64,000 nucleotides of DNA from Providencia sneebia DSM 19967 (GCF_000314895.2 NZ_CM001773.1:122441-186440), one strand, 5' to 3'. Positions 48,766 to 60,027 are shown, counted from the first letter of the stretch. Notes: generated from the sequence alone by a model not told the origin. Translations and numbers: made by a program.

Positions 48766-50011
48766 ACTCGCCTACGGTAAATCAAAAAAACACAACAGCA
48801 GAGGAAAAAATACACAATATACGTTGCCATATAAGCTTGAGTTGCCCCTACAGCACCATGTTCCGGTATCAACCAATGAGAGAAACTCATTAAGAGAATA
48901 AATTGGAGAACCTCTGCCAGAATGTAAAAACGCAATGCTGCCTTAGCAATCACAAGGTAGCCAAAAACATAGGCTCCTACCTTGAGAACATCACCAACCA
49001 ATTGCCAGGCAAATAATTCCCGCATTCCAGTAAATTTTTCAGAAAATAGTAACCAAATTGCAAAATCTCGTAATAGCCATACCGCAAAACTGGCAACTGC
49101 CACAGCTGGTAAGACAAATTTTAATGCTTTTAGGATCTCAGTAGAAATTTCATGTTTACTCTGTAACCGAGAAAGTGTGGGCAACAGATAAACAGAAAAT
49201 GATGCCGTAATAAATTGCAAGTAAGCATCTGAAATTGTACTCACACCAGCCCAAAGACCAACTTCATCCCAGCTGTACTTTGCGGCTAAAAGATTTCGCA
49301 TCATGATGTAAGCAACAGGTAAAGTTACTGACGTGATTAACGCCATTATAGTAAATTTACCCAAACTGGTTGCTATGGCGTTATCCCAAGCAGGTTTCAA
49401 TAAAGATAATGCAAAACGCTGACGACGAATAATCATTAATCCTGCGGGCAACACAACTAATGCAGGCACTAATGCCAGTCCAGCTAATGCGCCTTCGTAG
49501 CCACCTAACCTATAGCATAAATAATAGCCAACAACACCAATTAAGCTACCAAAAATAATCGATTGAGCATTACCTGATGCATCACGATAACCTTTTAGAA
49601 TCGCTAAAAAATAGTTAGCGTAGGCAATGCCCATCTGGATAAAAGCAACAGCTTGAATGACTGACTGATATTCATTGCTGTCAAATAGCCCTTCACTAAT
49701 AGCTCCGCTAAATAATAAAAAACGAGAGCAAGTAGTGTTGAAAACCCAAGAATGAGTGTGGATGATGTGCCTAAAATCGCACGTAATTTTTCAGGATCTT
49801 GATGATGTTCCGCAACATATTTTGTCACACCATTAAAAATACCTGCGCCAGATAACACACCAAGCACAGTAATTAACTGGCGAAAGTTGCCAGCCAATCC
49901 GACGCCACTCGGACCAAATGAGATGGCAAGTAATTTAACAATTAATAGACCGGCCCCGATTTTTATCAGGGTCGATCCGGCGGTCCAAATTGATGCTTTT
50001 GCTAACGACAT
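48762..50011 (-). pseudogene. wzxE: ECA lipid III flippase WzxE, single frameshift
   Basis: Polytopic MOP-superfamily flippase that moves lipid III across the inner membrane. The first 100 codons match E. coli WzxE (SLAKASIWTAGSTLIKIGAG), then the frame breaks at a T6 run (plus strand A6 at 49717-49722). The correct frame continues as SGAISEGLFDSNEYQ and MGIAYANYFLAILKGYRDA down to 48762. One extra T gives 416 aa, exactly the E. coli length. Because loss of WzxE with the rest of the pathway intact leads to toxic lipid III build-up, a sequencing error is more likely than a real mutation. Its start overlaps the wecE stop by one base. Confidence 0.9.
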
Positions 50012-51141
50012 TAGGCAAAAAAGGCCTTAATTCGGTCAATGATTATCTGCTGCTCTTCATCTGTCATATTGTAGAACATTGGCAAACGTACTAAGCGGTC
50101 ACTTTCGCGCGTGGTATAGCGGTCTTCGCCATGGAAACGGCCAAATTCTTCACCTGCTGGGCTAGTATGCAGCGCAACATAGTGGAATACAGTCAGAATG
50201 CCATGAGATTTCATGTAGTCGTTAAATTCTGTGCGTTGGTCTATATCTTTCAGTTTGATATAGAACATATGCGCATTATGTTCTAGCCCTTCAGGAACAA
50301 TAGGTAATGCTAATTTGCCCTCTTCCGCTAAAGGTGTCAGCGCGTCATAATAACGTTTCCACAATAGCAGACGGCGATCATTAATTTTTTTCGCTTCTTC
50401 AAGCTGCGCCCATAAATAAGCCGCTTGTAAATCTGACATCAAATAACTTGAGCCAATATCACGCCAAGTATATTTATCCACTTGTCCACGGAAAAATTGA
50501 CTGCGGTTAGTGCCCTTTTCACGGATCACTTCTGCACGATTAATCAGTGAATTATCATTAATTAAAGTTGCTCCACCTTCACCACCAGATGAATAGTTTT
50601 TTGTTTCGTGAAAGCTGTAACAACCAATATGACCAATCGTTCCAAGTGCTTGCCCTTTATAAGTTGACATCACACCTTGCGCAGCATCCTCAATGACAAA
50701 TAAGTTATGCTTTTTCGCGATTGCCATAATGGTGTCCATTTCACAAGCCACACCCGCATAATGGACAGGAACGATAGCGCGTGTACGCGCTGTAATCGCA
50801 TCTTCAATTTTTGTTTCATCTAAATTCATGGTATCAGGACGAATATCCACGAAAACGATTTTAGCCCCTCGTAGCACGAAAGCATTTGCTGTCGATACAA
50901 AGGTAAAACTTGGCATAATGACTTCATCACCCGGCTGAATATTAATCAAAATAGCCGCCATTTCCAATGATGCAGTACAAGAAGGTGTCAATTGAACCTT
51001 CGGACAATTAAACTGCTTCTCCATCCACTCTTCACTGCGCTTGGTAAAGCCACCATCACCGCATAATTTGCCACTTTCCATAGCCTGTTGCATATAGGCT
51101 AATTCAGTTCCTACAACGGGTGGTTTATTAAATGGAATCAT
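50011..51141 (-). CDS. wecE: dTDP-4-amino-4,6-dideoxygalactose transaminase WecE
   Basis: PLP-dependent sugar aminotransferase (DegT/DnrJ/EryC1 family) that converts dTDP-4-keto-6-deoxyglucose to dTDP-4-amino-4,6-dideoxygalactose. Signatures are MPSFTFVSTANAF, VIEDAAQGV and the PLP lysine in FHETKNYSSGGEGG. Length is 376 aa, the same as E. coli. It overlaps wecD by 14 bases and wzxE by one. Confidence 0.96.
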   Translation of the reverse strand: MIPFNKPPVVGTELAYMQQAMESGKLCGDGGFTKRSEEWMEKQFNCPKVQLTPSCTASLEMAAILINIQPGDEVIMPSFTFVSTANAFVLRGAKIVFVDIRPDTMNLDETKIEDAITARTRAIVPVHYAGVACEMDTIMAIAKKHNLFVIEDAAQGVMSTYKGQALGTIGHIGCYSFHETKNYSSGGEGGATLINDNSLINRAEVIREKGTNRSQFFRGQVDKYTWRDIGSSYLMSDLQAAYLWAQLEEAKKINDRRLLLWKRYYDALTPLAEEGKLALPIVPEGLEHNAHMFYIKLKDIDQRTEFNDYMKSHGILTVFHYVALHTSPAGEEFGRFHGEDRYTTRESDRLVRLPMFYNMTDEEQQIIIDRIKAFFA

Positions 51142-51868
51142 ATTGTCCCCTATATAACCAATATGCAGTACTTGTTATTGAAGCACCACTACGTGAATAA
51201 AGATTTAATGCCGCAAGATTGCTCACTTGGGTAGCCACATGTAACTGTTTTTTATTATGCTGCTGACACCAAGAGAATGCTGCTGACATCAATTTACGGC
51301 CAATCCCTCTTTTCCCAATTCCAGGGATAGCAGCAAGGAGGCCAATTCGCGCGATGTCATTGTCTAAATGCCTAAGACTGACAAAACCTAATACATTGCC
51401 TGATTCATCTTTGACTAATAAGCAAGTATGGTCAAACGTCCCTAACACCGCTTTTTCTATCCATAATGCATAAAACCGTCCGCTATCACCTTCCTTATAC
51501 CAAGGCGCTCGAAAACGGCTATGGCTAAAAACTTGCTCAGCGGCCTGACGTAAGAAAGGAATATCTTTATCAACCGCCAGCTCAACTGTTTCACTTATAG
51601 ATAAACACTCTTTTAGGTAAGCATTTTCTGTGCCAATCATCAAAGTGAAGTCGACTTCTCCCTCAACAAGAGAGAAACCTAATGCTGATAGCCCATCTAA
51701 ATTTGCGGTTTCATGCGCCGCTATTTTAGCCTGAACAACATCATAACCAGCTAATTGGTTAGCAATAATATTTTCAGCATCAGCTGCCGAAAAATTTAGC
51801 TTGGCAGTGGATAGCCCAAAGAATTCAGACTCCCACGGCAAGTTATCAATACTGGCGCGGACGGACAC
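51128..51868 (-). CDS. wecD: dTDP-fucosamine acetyltransferase WecD
   Basis: GNAT-family enzyme using acetyl-CoA to N-acetylate TDP-Fuc4N, giving TDP-Fuc4NAc. The C-terminal half contains the acetyl-CoA-binding region with [20 protein letters not shown] and the closing STAYWLYR segment shared with E. coli. The PWESEFFGL start and the SRFRAPWY block are conserved. Length is 246 aa, longer than E. coli (224). It overlaps rffH by 23 bases, indicating coupled translation. Confidence 0.93.
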   Translation of the reverse strand: MSVRASIDNLPWESEFFGLSTAKLNFSAADAENIIANQLAGYDVVQAKIAAHETANLDGLSALGFSLVEGEVDFTLMIGTENAYLKECLSISETVELAVDKDIPFLRQAAEQVFSHSRFRAPWYKEGDSGRFYALWIEKAVLGTFDHTCLLVKDESGNVLGFVSLRHLDNDIARIGLLAAIPGIGKRGIGRKLMSAAFSWCQQHNKKQLHVATQVSNLAALNLYSRSGASITSTAYWLYRGQYDSI

Positions 51869-52727
51869 GAAGTAAATCCTCTAAATATTGACCGTAACCT
51901 GTTTTTTTCAGCTGCTCTGCTGAATGCTTCACTTGCTCATCACTTAACCAACCATTGCGCCAAGCGATCTCCTCTAAACAAGCCACTTTGAAACCTTGAC
52001 GTTTCTCGACAGTTTGTACAAATGTGCCAGCTTCAATCAAGCTATCGTGGGTACCTGTGTCAAGCCAAGCGAATCCGCGACCTAACAGTTCGACATTTAA
52101 CTCACCGCGCTCTAAATACATCTGATTGATTGAAGTGATCTCAAGTTCACCGCGTTCTGATGGTTTTACTTGCTTAGCAAATTCAACAACTTGAGCATCA
52201 TAAAAATAAAGCCCTGTTACAGCCCAGTTAGAACGTGGCTTCTGCGGTTTTTCTTCAATGGATAACACTTTGAAGTCATCATCAAATTCAACAACACCAA
52301 AACGTTCCGGATCCATGACTTGATAACCAAATACTGTTGCACCTTGTATTCTTGCAGCAACAGATTTCAATTTAGGGCTAAATGAATGACCAAAAAAGAT
52401 ATTATCGCCTAGCACCAAGCAACATGCGTCGCCATTGATGAATTGTTCACCAATGATAAAGGCCTGCGCAAGGCCGTCTGGAGAAGGCTGCTCAGCGTAA
52501 CTCAGCTCAATACCAAACTCACTTCCATCACCTAACAATCGCTTAAACATCGGAAGATCTTCCGGTGTAGAGATAATCAAAATTTCACGGATGCCCGCTA
52601 ACATCAAAACCGACAGTGGATAATAAATCATCGGTTTATCATAAATGGGCAATAGCTGTTTTGAAATACCACGGGTTATCGGATGCAAACGAGTTCCTGA
52701 ACCACCAGCCAATATAATCCCTTTCAT
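51846..52727 (-). CDS. rffH: Glucose-1-phosphate thymidylyltransferase RffH
   Basis: Joins glucose-1-phosphate and dTTP to make dTDP-glucose for the Fuc4NAc branch. The nucleotidyltransferase signature [11 protein letters not shown] is at residues 8-18; [24 protein letters not shown] and [21 protein letters not shown] are all RmlA-type. Length is 293 aa, as in E. coli RffH. RfbA is the paralogous name; position in the ECA cluster decides for rffH. It follows rffG by 9 bases. Confidence 0.94.
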   Translation of the reverse strand: MKGIILAGGSGTRLHPITRGISKQLLPIYDKPMIYYPLSVLMLAGIREILIISTPEDLPMFKRLLGDGSEFGIELSYAEQPSPDGLAQAFIIGEQFINGDACCLVLGDNIFFGHSFSPKLKSVAARIQGATVFGYQVMDPERFGVVEFDDDFKVLSIEEKPQKPRSNWAVTGLYFYDAQVVEFAKQVKPSERGELEITSINQMYLERGELNVELLGRGFAWLDTGTHDSLIEAGTFVQTVEKRQGFKVACLEEIAWRNGWLSDEQVKHSAEQLKKTGYGQYLEDLLRVRPRQY

Positions 52728-52736
52728 GATCCCCCC

Positions 52737-53804
52737 TTAACGCCCTAAACCTAGGCGCTCACCTGCATAAGAGCCATCTTGTACGCGGCGCCACCAAGTT
52801 TCGTTATTTAAATACCACAACACTGTTTTGCGAAGACCTGTTTCAAAGGTTTCTTGTGGTAGCCATCCCAAATCACGCGCAATTTTATCTGCATCAATTG
52901 CATAGCGCATATCATGGCCAGGTCTGTCGGCAACATAGGTGATTAAATCACGGTAATGTTCAACGCCTGTTGGCTTTTCAGGATGAAGCTCTTCAAGCAG
53001 TTCACAAATTGTCTCAACCACCTCTATATTACGGCGTTCATTATGACCACCAATATTGTAGGTTTCCCCCGGTTGGGCTGATGTTGCAACTAAATGCAGT
53101 GCTCTGGCATGATCCTCAACAAACAACCAATCACGGATTTGCTCTCCCTTACCATAAACTGGCAACGGTTTTCCTGCTAATGCATTGAGAATAATCAATG
53201 GAATTAATTTTTCAGGAAAATGGTAAGGACCATAATTATTCGAGCAATTAGTGATCATCGTTGGCAAACCATATGTTCTTTGCCAAGCTCGAACTAAATG
53301 ATCGCTAGATGCTTTAGATGCCGAATACGGGCTGCTGGGTGCATAAGATGTGGTTTCCGTGAAGAAACCATCAGGGCCATCCAAATCACCATAAACTTCA
53401 TCTGTTGAGATGTGATGAAAACGAAAATTCGCTTTTTTAACTTCATCTAATCCTGCCCAATAGTGGCGAGCGGCTTCTAATAAAGTGTAAGTACCCACTA
53501 TATTTGTTTCAATAAATGCCGCAGGACCATCAATAGAGCGGTCGACATGGCTTTCTGCCGCTAAATGCATCACAGCATCAGGCTGATATTGAGCAAAAAC
53601 ACGGTCAAGTTCTGCGCGATCGCAAATATTGACTTGTTCAAAAGCATAACGGTCACTATTGGCAACAGGACTTAACGATTCTAAATTGCCGGCATAAGTC
53701 AAACAATCAACAACAATAGCGCTATCGCCTGTGTTTTCAATAATATGGCGAACGACAGCAGAGCCAATAAAGCCCGCTCCACCCGTAATTAGAATGCGTT
53801 TCAA
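52737..53804 (-). CDS. rffG: dTDP-glucose 4,6-dehydratase RffG
   Basis: Short-chain dehydrogenase family enzyme making dTDP-4-keto-6-deoxyglucose. The NAD-binding GGAGFIGS is at residues 8-15, STDEVYGD carries the catalytic Thr/Asp/Glu, and YSASK the Tyr/Lys pair. I start at the TTG at 53804, seven bases after AAAGGAG, overlapping the wecC stop as TTGA. This gives 355 aa, equal to E. coli RffG. A longer reading from an ATG at 53849 would lie inside wecC. Confidence 0.94.
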   Translation of the reverse strand: MKRILITGGAGFIGSAVVRHIIENTGDSAIVVDCLTYAGNLESLSPVANSDRYAFEQVNICDRAELDRVFAQYQPDAVMHLAAESHVDRSIDGPAAFIETNIVGTYTLLEAARHYWAGLDEVKKANFRFHHISTDEVYGDLDGPDGFFTETTSYAPSSPYSASKASSDHLVRAWQRTYGLPTMITNCSNNYGPYHFPEKLIPLIILNALAGKPLPVYGKGEQIRDWLFVEDHARALHLVATSAQPGETYNIGGHNERRNIEVVETICELLEELHPEKPTGVEHYRDLITYVADRPGHDMRYAIDADKIARDLGWLPQETFETGLRKTVLWYLNNETWWRRVQDGSYAGERLGLGR

Positions 53805-55063
53805 CGCCAAACTCCTTTGGTATCCACAACCCATTTTTGATGAATCCATGATCCTTCAATTGCTTTAAATTGGTTATGATCAACCAGCATTAAAATGATA
53901 TCCGCATCATTTACAGCATCTTCAATTGAAGCTAATTGTGCAATACCTTTCAACGCTGTTGGGAGTTCATGAATATGTGGTTCTACCGCATACGTTTTAC
54001 CTGTGTTCCATTCCGCAATCATCTTAGTGATGTGCATTGCAGGACTTTCGCGTAAATCATCAATATTCGGTTTAAATGCCAGACCAAAACAAGCAATTGT
54101 TATATCGCTCGCTTTTTTACCCGTTTCAGTTAGGCAATCTGCAACTGCCGCTTTGACCTGATCAACAACCCAAATTGGTTTACCATCGTTGACTAAACGT
54201 GCAGTATGAATTAAACGAGATTGCTTCGGATTTTGTGCCACAATAAACCATGGATCAACAGCGATACAGTGACCACCAACACCCGGACCCGGTTGTAAAA
54301 TATTCACACGCGGATGAAGGTTTGCAAGTTTGATCAATTCCCAAACATTGATGCCCTGATTGGCACAAATCAACGATAATTCATTCGCAAATGCAATATT
54401 GACATCGCGGAAGCTATTTTCAGTCAATTTACACATTTCAGCGGTTTTGGCGTTGGTAATAAAACATTCACCTTCAAGGAAAATTTTATATAACTCGCTC
54501 GCACGTTGAGATGATTTTGATGTCATGCCACCGACAACGCGGTCATTCTTAATCAATTCCACCATCACTTGGCCAGGCAATACACGCTCAGGGCAATAAG
54601 CGATATCGATATCCGCTTCATCACCGGCTTGTTGAGGGAAAGTCAAATCTGGACGAGCTTGTGCCATCCATTGTGCCATCTGCTCAGTTGTTCCCACAGG
54701 AGATGTTGATTCTAAAATAACTAAGTCACCTTTTTTCAAAACAGGTGCAACAGATTCCGCTGCGGCTTTCACATACATCAAATCAGGCTCATGCTCACCT
54801 TTAAATGGCGTAGGCACAGCAATTAAAAATGCATCAGCAGGCTGCGGTGTTGTAAACGCTTTTAGGTAGCCACCTTCAACGGCCGTTTTAACAACTTTGT
54901 CGAGCTCTGGCTCCACAATATGAATTTTTCCCTGATTAATGGTATCAACCGCGTGCTGGTTGACATCTACACCCACAACTTGCTTTTTGCGGGATGCAAA
55001 AGCCGCTGCTGTTGGTAAACCAATATAACCAAGGCCAATAACAGAAATAGTTTCAAAGCTCAT
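53801..55063 (-). CDS. wecC: UDP-ManNAc dehydrogenase WecC
   Basis: NAD-dependent four-electron oxidation of UDP-ManNAc to UDP-ManNAcA. The Rossmann motif [13 protein letters not shown] is at the N-terminus, [10 protein letters not shown] follows, and the catalytic Cys is in [15 protein letters not shown]. The C-terminal domain begins at [20 protein letters not shown] 55063 ([10 protein letters not shown]) overlaps the wecB stop by 4 bases and gives 420 aa, as in E. coli. Confidence 0.96.
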   Translation of the reverse strand: MSFETISVIGLGYIGLPTAAAFASRKKQVVGVDVNQHAVDTINQGKIHIVEPELDKVVKTAVEGGYLKAFTTPQPADAFLIAVPTPFKGEHEPDLMYVKAAAESVAPVLKKGDLVILESTSPVGTTEQMAQWMAQARPDLTFPQQAGDEADIDIAYCPERVLPGQVMVELIKNDRVVGGMTSKSSQRASELYKIFLEGECFITNAKTAEMCKLTENSFRDVNIAFANELSLICANQGINVWELIKLANLHPRVNILQPGPGVGGHCIAVDPWFIVAQNPKQSRLIHTARLVNDGKPIWVVDQVKAAVADCLTETGKKASDITIACFGLAFKPNIDDLRESPAMHITKMIAEWNTGKTYAVEPHIHELPTALKGIAQLASIEDAVNDADIILMLVDHNQFKAIEGSWIHQKWVVDTKGVWR

Positions 55064-56190
55064 AATTTCACCTGATTGCTTTTTAGTGCATCTAGAATTC
55101 GCTGACAAGCGTGACCATCACCATATGGATTATGAGCACGGCTCATTTCATGGTATTCCGCTTCATCTGTCAGTAACCGATTAACTTCCGCAACAATTTT
55201 TTGTGTGTCTGTTCCAACAAGGCGTACCGTCCCTGCATCTACCGCTTCAGGACGCTCAGTCGTATCTCTCATGACTAAGACAGGTTTGCCTAATGATGGT
55301 GCTTCCTCTTGAATACCGCCAGAATCAGTGAGAATTAAATAAGCATGATTCATTAAGTACACAAAAGGTAAATACTCTTGTGGGGTAATAAGAATAATAT
55401 TACTGATGTCATGGAGGATCCGTTTTACAGGCTCGCTCACATTAGGGTTTAAATGCACAGGATAAACAACCTGAACATCTGGGTGAGTTTGTGCAATTTC
55501 AGCTAATGCATGGCAAATGCGTTCAAAACCACCACCAAAACTTTCACGTCGATGACCTGTAACTAAAATAATTTTTTTATTTGGGTCAATAAATGGATAA
55601 TGCGCAGCTAATTTTGCAACCATATCTTGGTCACTCAAAACCTTATCACGTACCCATAACAGCGCATCAATGACACTATTTCCCGTGACGAAAATATGAT
55701 TATCTGGAATAGATTCTTTCAACAAATTTTGGCGGGAGTTTTCTGTTGGAGAAAAGTGGTACATTGCTAAATGCCCAGCAATTTTACGATTTGCTTCTTC
55801 TGGCCATGGAGAATAGAGATTACCTGTCCTCAATCCCGCTTCAACATGCCCAACTGGAATACGGTGATAAAATGCGGCTAAACTGGTTGCCATGGTTGTT
55901 GTCGTATCGCCATGCACAAGAACAACGTCGGGTTGAAAATCGGCGAAAACGCTCTTGAGTCCTTCCAGAATTCGACACGTTATATCCGTCAAATCTTGGC
56001 CTGGTTGCATAATATTGAGATCATAATCAGGCTTGATCTCAAATAGTTTCAGTACCTGATCGAGCATTTCTCGGTGCTGGGCTGTCACACAAACTCTAGC
56101 GTCAAAACCTGCATCATTTGCCAGAGCATGAACCAGCGGTGCCATTTTAATAGCTTCAGGTCGAGTGCCGAATACAGTCAATACTTTCAC
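55060..56190 (-). CDS. wecB: UDP-GlcNAc 2-epimerase WecB
   Basis: Non-hydrolysing epimerase converting UDP-GlcNAc to UDP-ManNAc. Family motifs: [54 protein letters not shown] and [12 protein letters not shown]. Length 376 aa, as in E. coli. A 99-base gap with a strong hairpin (56257-56281) separates it from wzzE, the largest spacing inside the ECA cluster, so expression may step here. Confidence 0.96.
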   Translation of the reverse strand: MKVLTVFGTRPEAIKMAPLVHALANDAGFDARVCVTAQHREMLDQVLKLFEIKPDYDLNIMQPGQDLTDITCRILEGLKSVFADFQPDVVLVHGDTTTTMATSLAAFYHRIPVGHVEAGLRTGNLYSPWPEEANRKIAGHLAMYHFSPTENSRQNLLKESIPDNHIFVTGNSVIDALLWVRDKVLSDQDMVAKLAAHYPFIDPNKKIILVTGHRRESFGGGFERICHALAEIAQTHPDVQVVYPVHLNPNVSEPVKRILHDISNIILITPQEYLPFVYLMNHAYLILTDSGGIQEEAPSLGKPVLVMRDTTERPEAVDAGTVRLVGTDTQKIVAEVNRLLTDEAEYHEMSRAHNPYGDGHACQRILDALKSNQVKL

Positions 56191-56256
56191 AGTGACTCTC
56201 TTATTTTAGTTATTTGATTCAGTAAGTTACTTTTACTTAATTATAATAGTGTTAAA

Positions 56257-56281
56257 AGTGACTAGTATTAAACTAGTCACT
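56257..56281 (-). promoter_or_regulatory. Hairpin between wzzE and wecB
   Basis: AGTGACTAGT and ACTAGTCACT form a perfect 10-bp stem with a 5-nt loop starting 8 bases after the wzzE stop; on the minus strand TTTTAACAC follows. It resembles a weak intrinsic terminator or attenuator inside the operon. Confidence 0.45.
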
Positions 56282-56289
56282 GAACAGAA

Positions 56290-57348
56290 TCAAGATGGAC
56301 GACGGCGAGCAAGTACTACCCCGGCACCAATCAATGCACCGATAGCACCCCATAGCACCATCATAAAAGCTCTACGAGGGCTATCGCGTTTGACGGGATC
56401 TTCAGGTGTTCTTAAATAGCGGTACGCCTGAAAATTGTCTTGAAGAGTTGGTCCAACACTCAATGTTGATAGCATTGCGATATTTTGATCGTAATCCGTA
56501 TCATGGTTTGGACCAGTAGCTTTTAATGTTTCAATCTGGGCTTCCAGTAGCGGAACGCCTAACATAAACATTTTTGAATCTGATATTTCATCAATTGAAG
56601 CTGTACTTTGATTACGTGAAATTCCCTGTTTTTCTGCAACCTTTAATGCTTGTTCCAGTAAATTTAAGCGTCTTTCATAGGCTGATTTTGCTACCATGTC
56701 TTCACGTTTTACTAACGCTTTCATGGACTGCATCTTCGTTGCCCAAGCACCTTTAATTTCATCATTCAAATTGGCCGTTGCACGCTGATTTGCAAATTGA
56801 ATATATTCTCGTAAAAGCTTATTTGCATCTATAGATGTCTCTGCGATTAACTTCACACTATCAGCTTGATTTTTCAGGGTGTCAGCTGGTGTAAATTCAA
56901 TATTGTTAATCAATTCATCTAATAACGCCGCATCCGCTTTCGGATCATTTTCTAAGCGTTGCTTATAGTAATCCGTTGCCAACCAAAATTGACGGCGAGT
57001 GTCATAAGAACCAATCTGTTTAATAAATTCTTGATAAGCTTCATTTGCAATACTAGGTAATTGCCCTTCTTGAGCAGATGAATTAATCCGGGAATCAAGA
57101 TTACGCAAAAATTGTTGTTGTGAGTAATAACTTCCCAAATTATTCACTGTAGGCAGATCAGTGATTGCTGTTGAGCTCCATTTTTGTTGCATAAAGTAAG
57201 ATGCACCCAATGCAATCGCAGCAAAAATGACTGCGAAAGCAATGATCCAGACTTTACCCAGCCATAAGGAACGACACAAACCACGGATATCCAACTCTGG
57301 CTCTATCGGTGGTTGATACTGATTAGGTTGTGTTTCCGAGTATTTCAC
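56290..57348 (-). CDS. wzzE: ECA chain-length regulator WzzE
   Basis: Polysaccharide co-polymerase of the Wzz family that sets the modal ECA chain length together with WzyE. A cytoplasmic N-terminus (DIRGLCRSLWLGKVW) leads to TM1 at about residues 33-52. A long periplasmic helical domain follows, then TM2 near the C-terminus (MMVLWGAIGALIGAGVVLA) preceded by the Pro-rich TPEDPVKRDSPRR. Length is 352 aa (E. coli 348). It lies 29 bases after wecA. Confidence 0.95.
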   Translation of the reverse strand: MKYSETQPNQYQPPIEPELDIRGLCRSLWLGKVWIIAFAVIFAAIALGASYFMQQKWSSTAITDLPTVNNLGSYYSQQQFLRNLDSRINSSAQEGQLPSIANEAYQEFIKQIGSYDTRRQFWLATDYYKQRLENDPKADAALLDELINNIEFTPADTLKNQADSVKLIAETSIDANKLLREYIQFANQRATANLNDEIKGAWATKMQSMKALVKREDMVAKSAYERRLNLLEQALKVAEKQGISRNQSTASIDEISDSKMFMLGVPLLEAQIETLKATGPNHDTDYDQNIAMLSTLSVGPTLQDNFQAYRYLRTPEDPVKRDSPRRAFMMVLWGAIGALIGAGVVLARRRPS

Positions 57349-57377
57349 TGCACAGAACCTCTATTTTTTGTTTGTCG

Positions 57378-58463
57378 TTACTGTATTGCATCCTTACGCA
57401 TACGACGTCTAACGCGTTTAATAAAGCGAGCAACTTTCCAAGCTCGTTTGATGCAATAACCATACATCCAAAATACAAGCAAAAACAGTGCCAACATCAC
57501 CCATTCTGGAATAAATGTTAGTTTTTCTCCAATAATGCCAATACACGCCAAAATAGCAGCAGCAACGGTAATTAAAACAAACGCACCTCTTGGTGTAAAA
57601 CCTGAACGCATCATCAAATGATGAATATGTTGTCTATCTGGTGAAAATGGACTCATTCCTTTACGAATACGGCGATACATAATGGCAACCATATCCATTA
57701 ATGGAATCGCAATAATCCACAAAGCAGTCACTGGGTTAATAGGATGTACATTTTCTTGCGTTGATTGAACTAAGACCCAAATAATGGTGAAGCCAATTAA
57801 TGTACTACCTGCATCCCCCATAAATACTTTAAAACGTCGCCCGAGTACGCCAAGATTTAATAGAATATAAGGAAGGATAGCTGCAATAAAAGAAAAACAC
57901 CAAAATGCCAGTGCATAATTGCCGCCTTGATACAATAAGAAGCCTAAAGCGCCAAAAGATACACAGGACAACCCCCCCAATAAACCATCAATACCATCAA
58001 CCATATTAAATGCATTGATAGCAGCCCATACCGCAAATAATGTAATAATATAACCAAATGGTCCAAGAGTTAATTCCCATGGCCCAAAAGCATGCCCTAA
58101 TGACTCTAATTTTAATCCAGCAATAGTCATCATTGCGACAGCAACGATTGCTTGGACACCTGCACGAAGTTTAACACTAATATCAAAACGGTCATCTAGA
58201 GCACCGATAAAGACAAGTAAGCCAGCACAAGCTAGATACAACCATTTATGAGGGATATACTCTTCAGTAATAAAAAAAGCAAAACAGATGCCAAAATATA
58301 CAGTTATCCCACCGACCAACGGGATCAATCCTACGTGTTTTTTCCTAAAATTAGGTTTATCCACTAAGCCAATTTTTATTGCCACGACTCGAGCGATAAA
58401 AATAAAGACTAACGCGAATAAAAAAACATAAAAAAGACTAGCAATAAATTGTGCGGTATCCAC
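57378..58463 (-). CDS. wecA: Undecaprenyl-phosphate GlcNAc-1-P transferase WecA
   Basis: Integral membrane enzyme that transfers GlcNAc-1-phosphate from UDP-GlcNAc to undecaprenyl phosphate, starting ECA (and often O-antigen). It has about 11 hydrophobic spans. Motifs: GALDDRFD with the Mg-binding Asp pair, NMVDGIDGLLGG, and the cytoplasmic HIHHLMMRSGF loop. The start is GTG at 58463 after AGAGAG. Length is 361 aa (E. coli 367). It is the first ECA gene; in E. coli it lies just behind rho, but here an IS66 element and about 850 bases separate them. Confidence 0.95.
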   Translation of the reverse strand: MDTAQFIASLFYVFLFALVFIFIARVVAIKIGLVDKPNFRKKHVGLIPLVGGITVYFGICFAFFITEEYIPHKWLYLACAGLLVFIGALDDRFDISVKLRAGVQAIVAVAMMTIAGLKLESLGHAFGPWELTLGPFGYIITLFAVWAAINAFNMVDGIDGLLGGLSCVSFGALGFLLYQGGNYALAFWCFSFIAAILPYILLNLGVLGRRFKVFMGDAGSTLIGFTIIWVLVQSTQENVHPINPVTALWIIAIPLMDMVAIMYRRIRKGMSPFSPDRQHIHHLMMRSGFTPRGAFVLITVAAAILACIGIIGEKLTFIPEWVMLALFLLVFWMYGYCIKRAWKVARFIKRVRRRMRKDAIQ

Positions 58464-59308
58464 GAGTCAACTCTCTTATTTTTTTATCTAACCTAAAACT
58501 AAAATTTTGGAACTCATCTTCATGCATTACAATAACTGACGTATTATCATCCTAACAATAATAACTACTATAAGATGAATCTTTAATAACAATATTCAAA
58601 CTGGGATGAACCCGTCATCAGAGTATCATTTTTATGTATTCACTGATCCAATTTACCTTAGTGACATAAATGATGCTCAATAAAAGCAATATATATGCCA
58701 AAAACAATATGAATGCCGTAAACTCCGCAATTCCATATAATTATAATGTCAGGTGTTTATTAAATAGATTTTATCAATAAATCCAAAAATTATTATACTA
58801 ATGAGAATATTGCAAAGGCAACACCACAAATACGAGTATCAATTTTGCTCATGTTGATATACTTATTAATATAATATTGACACAACAAGTCCTAATTCTC
58901 CTTTTTGTTGAAGTAAAAATCCAATACAAAATTGTTATTTTTCTTAATCACCCTAAAACGATTGTGATAAACAATACAGCCTTACTCTTCTCGGCTCTTC
59001 CCTACAAAATTAAAAGTTGGTATAACACAAGTTCATGCTAATTAATTTTAATAGCCATACAAAATTTGCAAGCATACAATGCTTTTAACTTTTACATTCA
59101 GATTTAAAAAATAAAAACGATTATCTTTTAACTTATATAAAATTATTAATAATTTTATATTTTGTATAATAACTCTTCGATAAAACTCAAAAGCGTATCA
59201 ATCATTACTCGATATCCGTTATCTATTTTCTAACCAAGCATTTTTGTAAAGATATTGTTAATTGATAAATATGCTCTAATTAATTTTACATACCATTTTA
59301 AAAATATT
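58464..59308. other. Long AT-rich leader between wecA and the IS66 element
   Basis: About 845 bases without a gene on either strand. The ECA promoter should lie here because the IS and the rho terminator cut off read-through from rho. I found no clear -10/-35 pair and no ops/JUMPStart (GGCGGTAG) element for RfaH. Confidence 0.5.
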
Positions 59309-59316
59309 GTTTTAAT
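59309..59316. repeat. Left 8-bp target-site duplication
   Basis: GTTTTAAT directly abuts the left IS end and is repeated exactly at 61663-61670. Eight-base duplications are the rule for IS66-family elements. Confidence 0.92.
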
Positions 59317-59389
59317 GTAAGCGGTTAATGAACCACACATACTAAACAAACTCGTCATTTGCCATAGTAGCTTTTTCATTGGAGGGACT

Positions 59390-59686
59390 ATGGAACAACA
59401 AAGTAAACGAGAATACTGGGCTGCAATTCTAGAGCAGCAACGACAAAGTAATTTAGGCATTAAGCAGTTTTGCTCGGAGCAAAACATAAGCTATCAGACT
59501 TTTCACTATTGGTCGAAAAAGCTCACGCAATCCGAGCCTGAAACCAGGGTTCAACCTATCGTGGTGACAGAGCCTACCGTGAGCACAAGTTGTGTTGTGT
59601 TAATTCTCAATAATGGCATTCGAGCAGAACTGCCGGCAACGCTTAGCTCGCAACAAATTAAGACTTGGTTTGAAGCGCTACAATGA
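59390..59686 (+). CDS. tnpA: IS66 accessory protein TnpA
   Basis: 98-aa Orf1 of IS66-type elements. The N-terminal half has a helix-turn-helix-like region (QSNLGIKQFCSEQNISYQTFHYW), consistent with DNA binding at the IS ends. It overlaps tnpB by 4 bases, giving translational coupling typical of IS66. The ribosome site GGAGG precedes the ATG by 7 bases. Confidence 0.9.
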   Translation: MEQQSKREYWAAILEQQRQSNLGIKQFCSEQNISYQTFHYWSKKLTQSEPETRVQPIVVTEPTVSTSCVVLILNNGIRAELPATLSSQQIKTWFEALQ

Positions 59687-60027
59687 TACCAACAGGTAAG
59701 GTTTTCCTCATCTCTGGAGTCACGGACATGCGTAAGTCCATTAATGGACTATCGTTGATTGTCGCGGAGACTCTTGAGATGGATCCGTTTAGTGAGTCTT
59801 GGTTCATTTTCTGCAATCGTACCCGAGATAAATTGAAAATCTTGTTTTGGGATACTAATGGCTTCTGGCTGTACTATCGTCGCTTAGAAAAAGGGACCTT
59901 CAAGTGGCCAAGACCCAGTGAGGACGGAGCCATTCATATTACTAAGCAACAACTGGGTTGGCTTCTTTCGGGGTTAACGCTCGAACATGCCAAAGCTCAT
60001 CGTCCACTTCATAATCTAGAAGTGTGA
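59683..60027 (+). CDS. tnpB: IS66 accessory protein TnpB
   Basis: 114-aa IS66 Orf2 protein, not related to the RNA-guided TnpB of IS200/IS605. The signature is VTDMRKSINGLSLIV, followed by FIFCNRTRDKLKILFWD and GFWLYYRRLEKGTFKWP. It is required for IS66 transposition, with an unclear biochemical role. It starts within tnpA and ends 84 bases before tnpC. Confidence 0.94.
   Translation: MIPTGKVFLISGVTDMRKSINGLSLIVAETLEMDPFSESWFIFCNRTRDKLKILFWDTNGFWLYYRRLEKGTFKWPRPSEDGAIHITKQQLGWLLSGLTLEHAKAHRPLHNLEV

Noticed and set aside
58464..59308. JUMPStart/ops element for RfaH upstream of wecA
   Set aside because: No GGCGGTAG-like sequence on the minus strand was found.
59230..59487. 85-codon minus-strand frame at the left IS66 end
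   Set aside because: It is antisense to tnpA and the inverted repeat, without a ribosome site.
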